Of a stretch of 7,787 nucleotides of DNA, positions 6,554 to 7,787 are shown in pieces (within the stretch, counting starts at the first letter, position 1; every line of letters starts with the position of its first letter). The position numbers and the translations under genes were made by a program. Where the stretch lies: positions 1 to 7,787 of the forward strand of contig JABFWJ010000211.1 of NCBI GenBank assembly GCA_013362295.1. The letters are read 5' to 3'. The notes under the pieces are model-generated. The model had not been told where the DNA came from and searched no databases. It saw only the letters and a program-made list of their open reading frames with translations. This DNA comes from Thermoleophilia bacterium (lineage in GTDB: Bacteria; Actinomycetota; Thermoleophilia; Gaiellales; Gaiellaceae).

Positions 6554-7525
6554 ATGAAGGGCAGCATCCAGAGACGGATCGTGATGGTCCTGGCGGTGGT
6601 GACGGCGTTCGGCGTCGCGGCCGTCGCGGCCTCCGCGACTTCTGCGCACCTGACGGCGAGCAAGCTCATCGTGATCATCACGCCGTCGCACACGAACCCG
6701 TTCTTCGCGTCGGAGGCGACGATCGCCAACGCGGAGGCGAAGAAGCTGGGCTACAAGACCCGGGTCCTCTCGCACAACGACGACCCGAACCTGCAGTCGC
6801 AGCAGATCGACAGTGCGATCTCGCAGCACGCGGCCGCGATCATCCTCGACAACGCGGGCGCCGACGCGACGATCACCGCCGTCAAGAAGGCGAAGACGGC
6901 AGGCGTGCCGGTGTTCCTGATCGACCGCGAGATCAACAAGAGCGGCCTGGCCGTCGCCCAGCTCGTGTCGAACAACTTCCAGGGCGCCGTGCTCGGCGCG
7001 ACGTACTTCGCGAAGCAGATGGGCGCGAAGGGCCAATACGCCGAGCTGACCGGAAAGGCGTCGGACACGAACGCGGGCGTCCGGTCGCGCGGCTACCACT
7101 CCGTTCTCGACCAGCTGAAGGGCATGAAACTGGTCGCGAAGCAGACGGCGAACTGGGACCAGACGCAGGCGTTCAACGTCACGCAGACGATCCTGCAGGC
7201 CCACCCGAAGATCAAGGGCATCATCTCGGGCAACGACACGATGGCCATCGGCGCCGTGGCCGCCCTCAAGGCATCCCACCGCACCGACGTCAAGGTCGTC
7301 GGTCTCGACGGCAGCCCCGACGCCGTCCGCTCGATCCTCGCCGGCGCTCTGAAGGCGACCGTCCTCCAGCCGATCGCGAACTTCTCGAAGCTCGCCGTCG
7401 TCGAGGCGGACAAGTACATCAAGACCCGCAAGACGGGCAGGCCGGAGAAGCAGCTGCTTCCCTGCTTCCTGATCACCCCTTCGAACGCAAAGGGGGTACA
7501 CAACTTCGTGCTCGCTGGCGCCTGA
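6554..7525 (+). CDS. RbsB-type extracytoplasmic sugar-binding protein
   Basis: This 323-residue exported protein delivers a sugar to the permease. It has a Sec-type signal peptide: MKGSIQRR is basic, residues 9-28 are hydrophobic, and the likely cleavage is after SATSA (31). No cysteine lies near the cleavage point, so it is not a lipoprotein. The mature part is a periplasmic-binding-protein type I fold, collinear with E. coli RbsB. Aligned from memory, the polar ribose contacts are all kept: N48 (N13), N100 (N64), D124-R125 (D89-R90), R177 (R141), N227 (N190), D252 (D215) and Q272 (Q235). The aromatic F15/F16 equivalents are F50/F51, while F164 becomes W201 and F214 becomes L251. This supports a pentose-like ligand, but D-ribose itself is not proven. 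It is separated from the permease by 47 nt and has its own strong ribosome-binding site. Stem-loops flank the gene on both sides. Confidence 0.95.
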   Translation: MKGSIQRRIVMVLAVVTAFGVAAVAASATSAHLTASKLIVIITPSHTNPFFASEATIANAEAKKLGYKTRVLSHNDDPNLQSQQIDSAISQHAAAIILDNAGADATITAVKKAKTAGVPVFLIDREINKSGLAVAQLVSNNFQGAVLGATYFAKQMGAKGQYAELTGKASDTNAGVRSRGYHSVLDQLKGMKLVAKQTANWDQTQAFNVTQTILQAHPKIKGIISGNDTMAIGAVAALKASHRTDVKVVGLDGSPDAVRSILAGALKATVLQPIANFSKLAVVEADKYIKTRKTGRPEKQLLPCFLITPSNAKGVHNFVLAGA

Positions 7526-7539
7526 GAAGCGCCCCGACT

Positions 7540-7573
7540 CCGTGCGCCGGACGCCGAGGCGTCCGGCTCACGG
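7540..7573 (+). terminator. Long stem-loop after the binding-protein gene (terminator or intercistronic hairpin)
   Basis: The arms CCGTGCGCCGGACGC (7540-7554) and GCGTCCGGCTCACGG (7559-7573) pair over 15 positions with a single C-T mismatch, around a CGAG loop. It is the most stable local structure I see in the window. No T-run follows, so it is not a canonical intrinsic terminator. It lies 14 nt after the binding-protein stop and ends 17 nt before the ATG of a co-directional mutarotase gene. A partial terminator or an RNA-stability element protecting the upstream message is at least as likely. Confidence 0.6.
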
Positions 7574-7590
7574 GCCACCAACACGATCGC

Positions 7591-7787
7591 ATGTTGAAGC
7601 ACCTCGATCCACTGCTTACTCCGGAATTGCTCTTCGTCCTCGCGGAGATGGGCCATGGTGATGACCTCGTCCTCTGTGACGCGAACTTCCCGGCCCATTC
7701 CGTCGCGATGACGACCGTGCATGGGTCGCCCGTCCTCCTTGCCGGCACCGACGTGCCTTCTGCGGCTCGCGCGATCCTCTCCGTCCT
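7591..7787 (+). CDS. RbsD/FucU-family sugar mutarotase (3'-truncated)
   Basis: The frame from ATG 7591 stays open to the right edge (65 full codons) and reads as the N-terminus of an RbsD/FucU mutarotase, a small (about 140-residue) cytoplasmic enzyme that interconverts anomers or ring forms of sugars. The segment LLTPELLFVLAEMGHGDDLV (8-27) followed by DANFPAHS (30-37) closely parallels E. coli FucU (MLK..SPLISPELL..LAEMGHGD, DAHFPAHS). It retains the catalytic-site His (H22) and D30, with N32 where FucU has His. About half the protein, including the C-terminal active-site residues, lies outside the window. No good ribosome-binding site is visible before the ATG, and there is no in-frame alternative start after the preceding stem-loop. 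Its place after the importer implies the transported sugar forms a hemiacetal ring. The family is firm; RbsD versus FucU specificity is undecided, with sequence closer to FucU. Confidence 0.88.
   Translation, partial: MLKHLDPLLTPELLFVLAEMGHGDDLVLCDANFPAHSVAMTTVHGSPVLLAGTDVPSAARAILSV

Noticed and set aside
7540..7573. Definite operon-ending intrinsic terminator
   Set aside because: No T-run follows the hairpin, and a pathway-related co-directional gene begins 17 nt later, so full termination is doubtful.
1..7787. AI-2 (Lsr) uptake and processing locus
   Set aside because: SorC regulator, FGGY kinase and ribose-type importer match the Lsr pattern. However, there is only one permease, the kinase is GlpK-like, and split transketolase, DUF2291 and mutarotase are not Lsr components.
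1..7787. CRISPR, tRNA/rRNA, insertion sequences, phage or integration sites
   Set aside because: No direct-repeat arrays, tRNA-like cloverleafs, transposase-like frames or terminal inverted repeats were seen. Coding sequence fills nearly the whole window.

Overview
The window is a GC-rich (by eye roughly two-thirds G+C), densely packed plus-strand gene cluster from a bacterium. GTG/ATG starts, strong G/C bias at third codon positions and stop-start overlaps fit a high-GC actinobacterium. The style of the proteins recalls the Thermoleophilia/Gaiellales lineage, but that is an impression and not a demonstrated assignment. Every gene I can support is on the plus strand, and together they read as one sugar uptake and catabolism operon whose two ends lie outside the window.

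Layout from left to right: (1) the C-terminal subunit of a split transketolase, cut by the left edge (1-714); (2) a GlpK-like FGGY carbohydrate kinase (711-2144); (3) a SorC-family sugar-responsive regulator (2141-3139); (4) a membrane-anchored DUF2291 protein (3136-3843); (5) a double-domain RbsA-type importer ATPase (3840-5366); (6) an RbsC-type permease (5367-6506); (7) an RbsB-type periplasmic sugar-binding protein (6554-7525); (8) the first 65 codons of an RbsD/FucU-family sugar mutarotase, cut by the right edge (7591-7787). The first five genes are joined by four 4-nt stop/start overlaps and the permease abuts the ATPase. Only the binding-protein gene has spacers on both sides, and each spacer can form a stem-loop.

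Working model (inference): the binding protein, permease and double ATPase import a monosaccharide, with DUF2291 as an accessory envelope protein. The mutarotase interconverts ring or anomeric forms, an isomerase or dehydrogenase outside the window makes a ketose, the FGGY kinase phosphorylates it, and the two-subunit transketolase moves its two-carbon unit into the pentose-phosphate pool. The SorC protein senses a pathway sugar-phosphate. The binding protein keeps the polar ribose contacts of E. coli RbsB, whereas the kinase keeps the glycerol kinase catalytic core but has lost several glycerol-contact residues. This points to a pentose-like sugar and away from glycerol. The kinase plus split transketolase pairing resembles the described D-apiose transketolase route (AptK/AptA/AptB), so D-apiose is one concrete candidate. 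A tetritol such as erythritol, or another pentose, remains possible.

No RNA genes, mobile elements, CRISPR arrays or extended repeats were seen, and no gene-free stretch exceeds 300 bases. The operon promoter is presumably upstream of the window.
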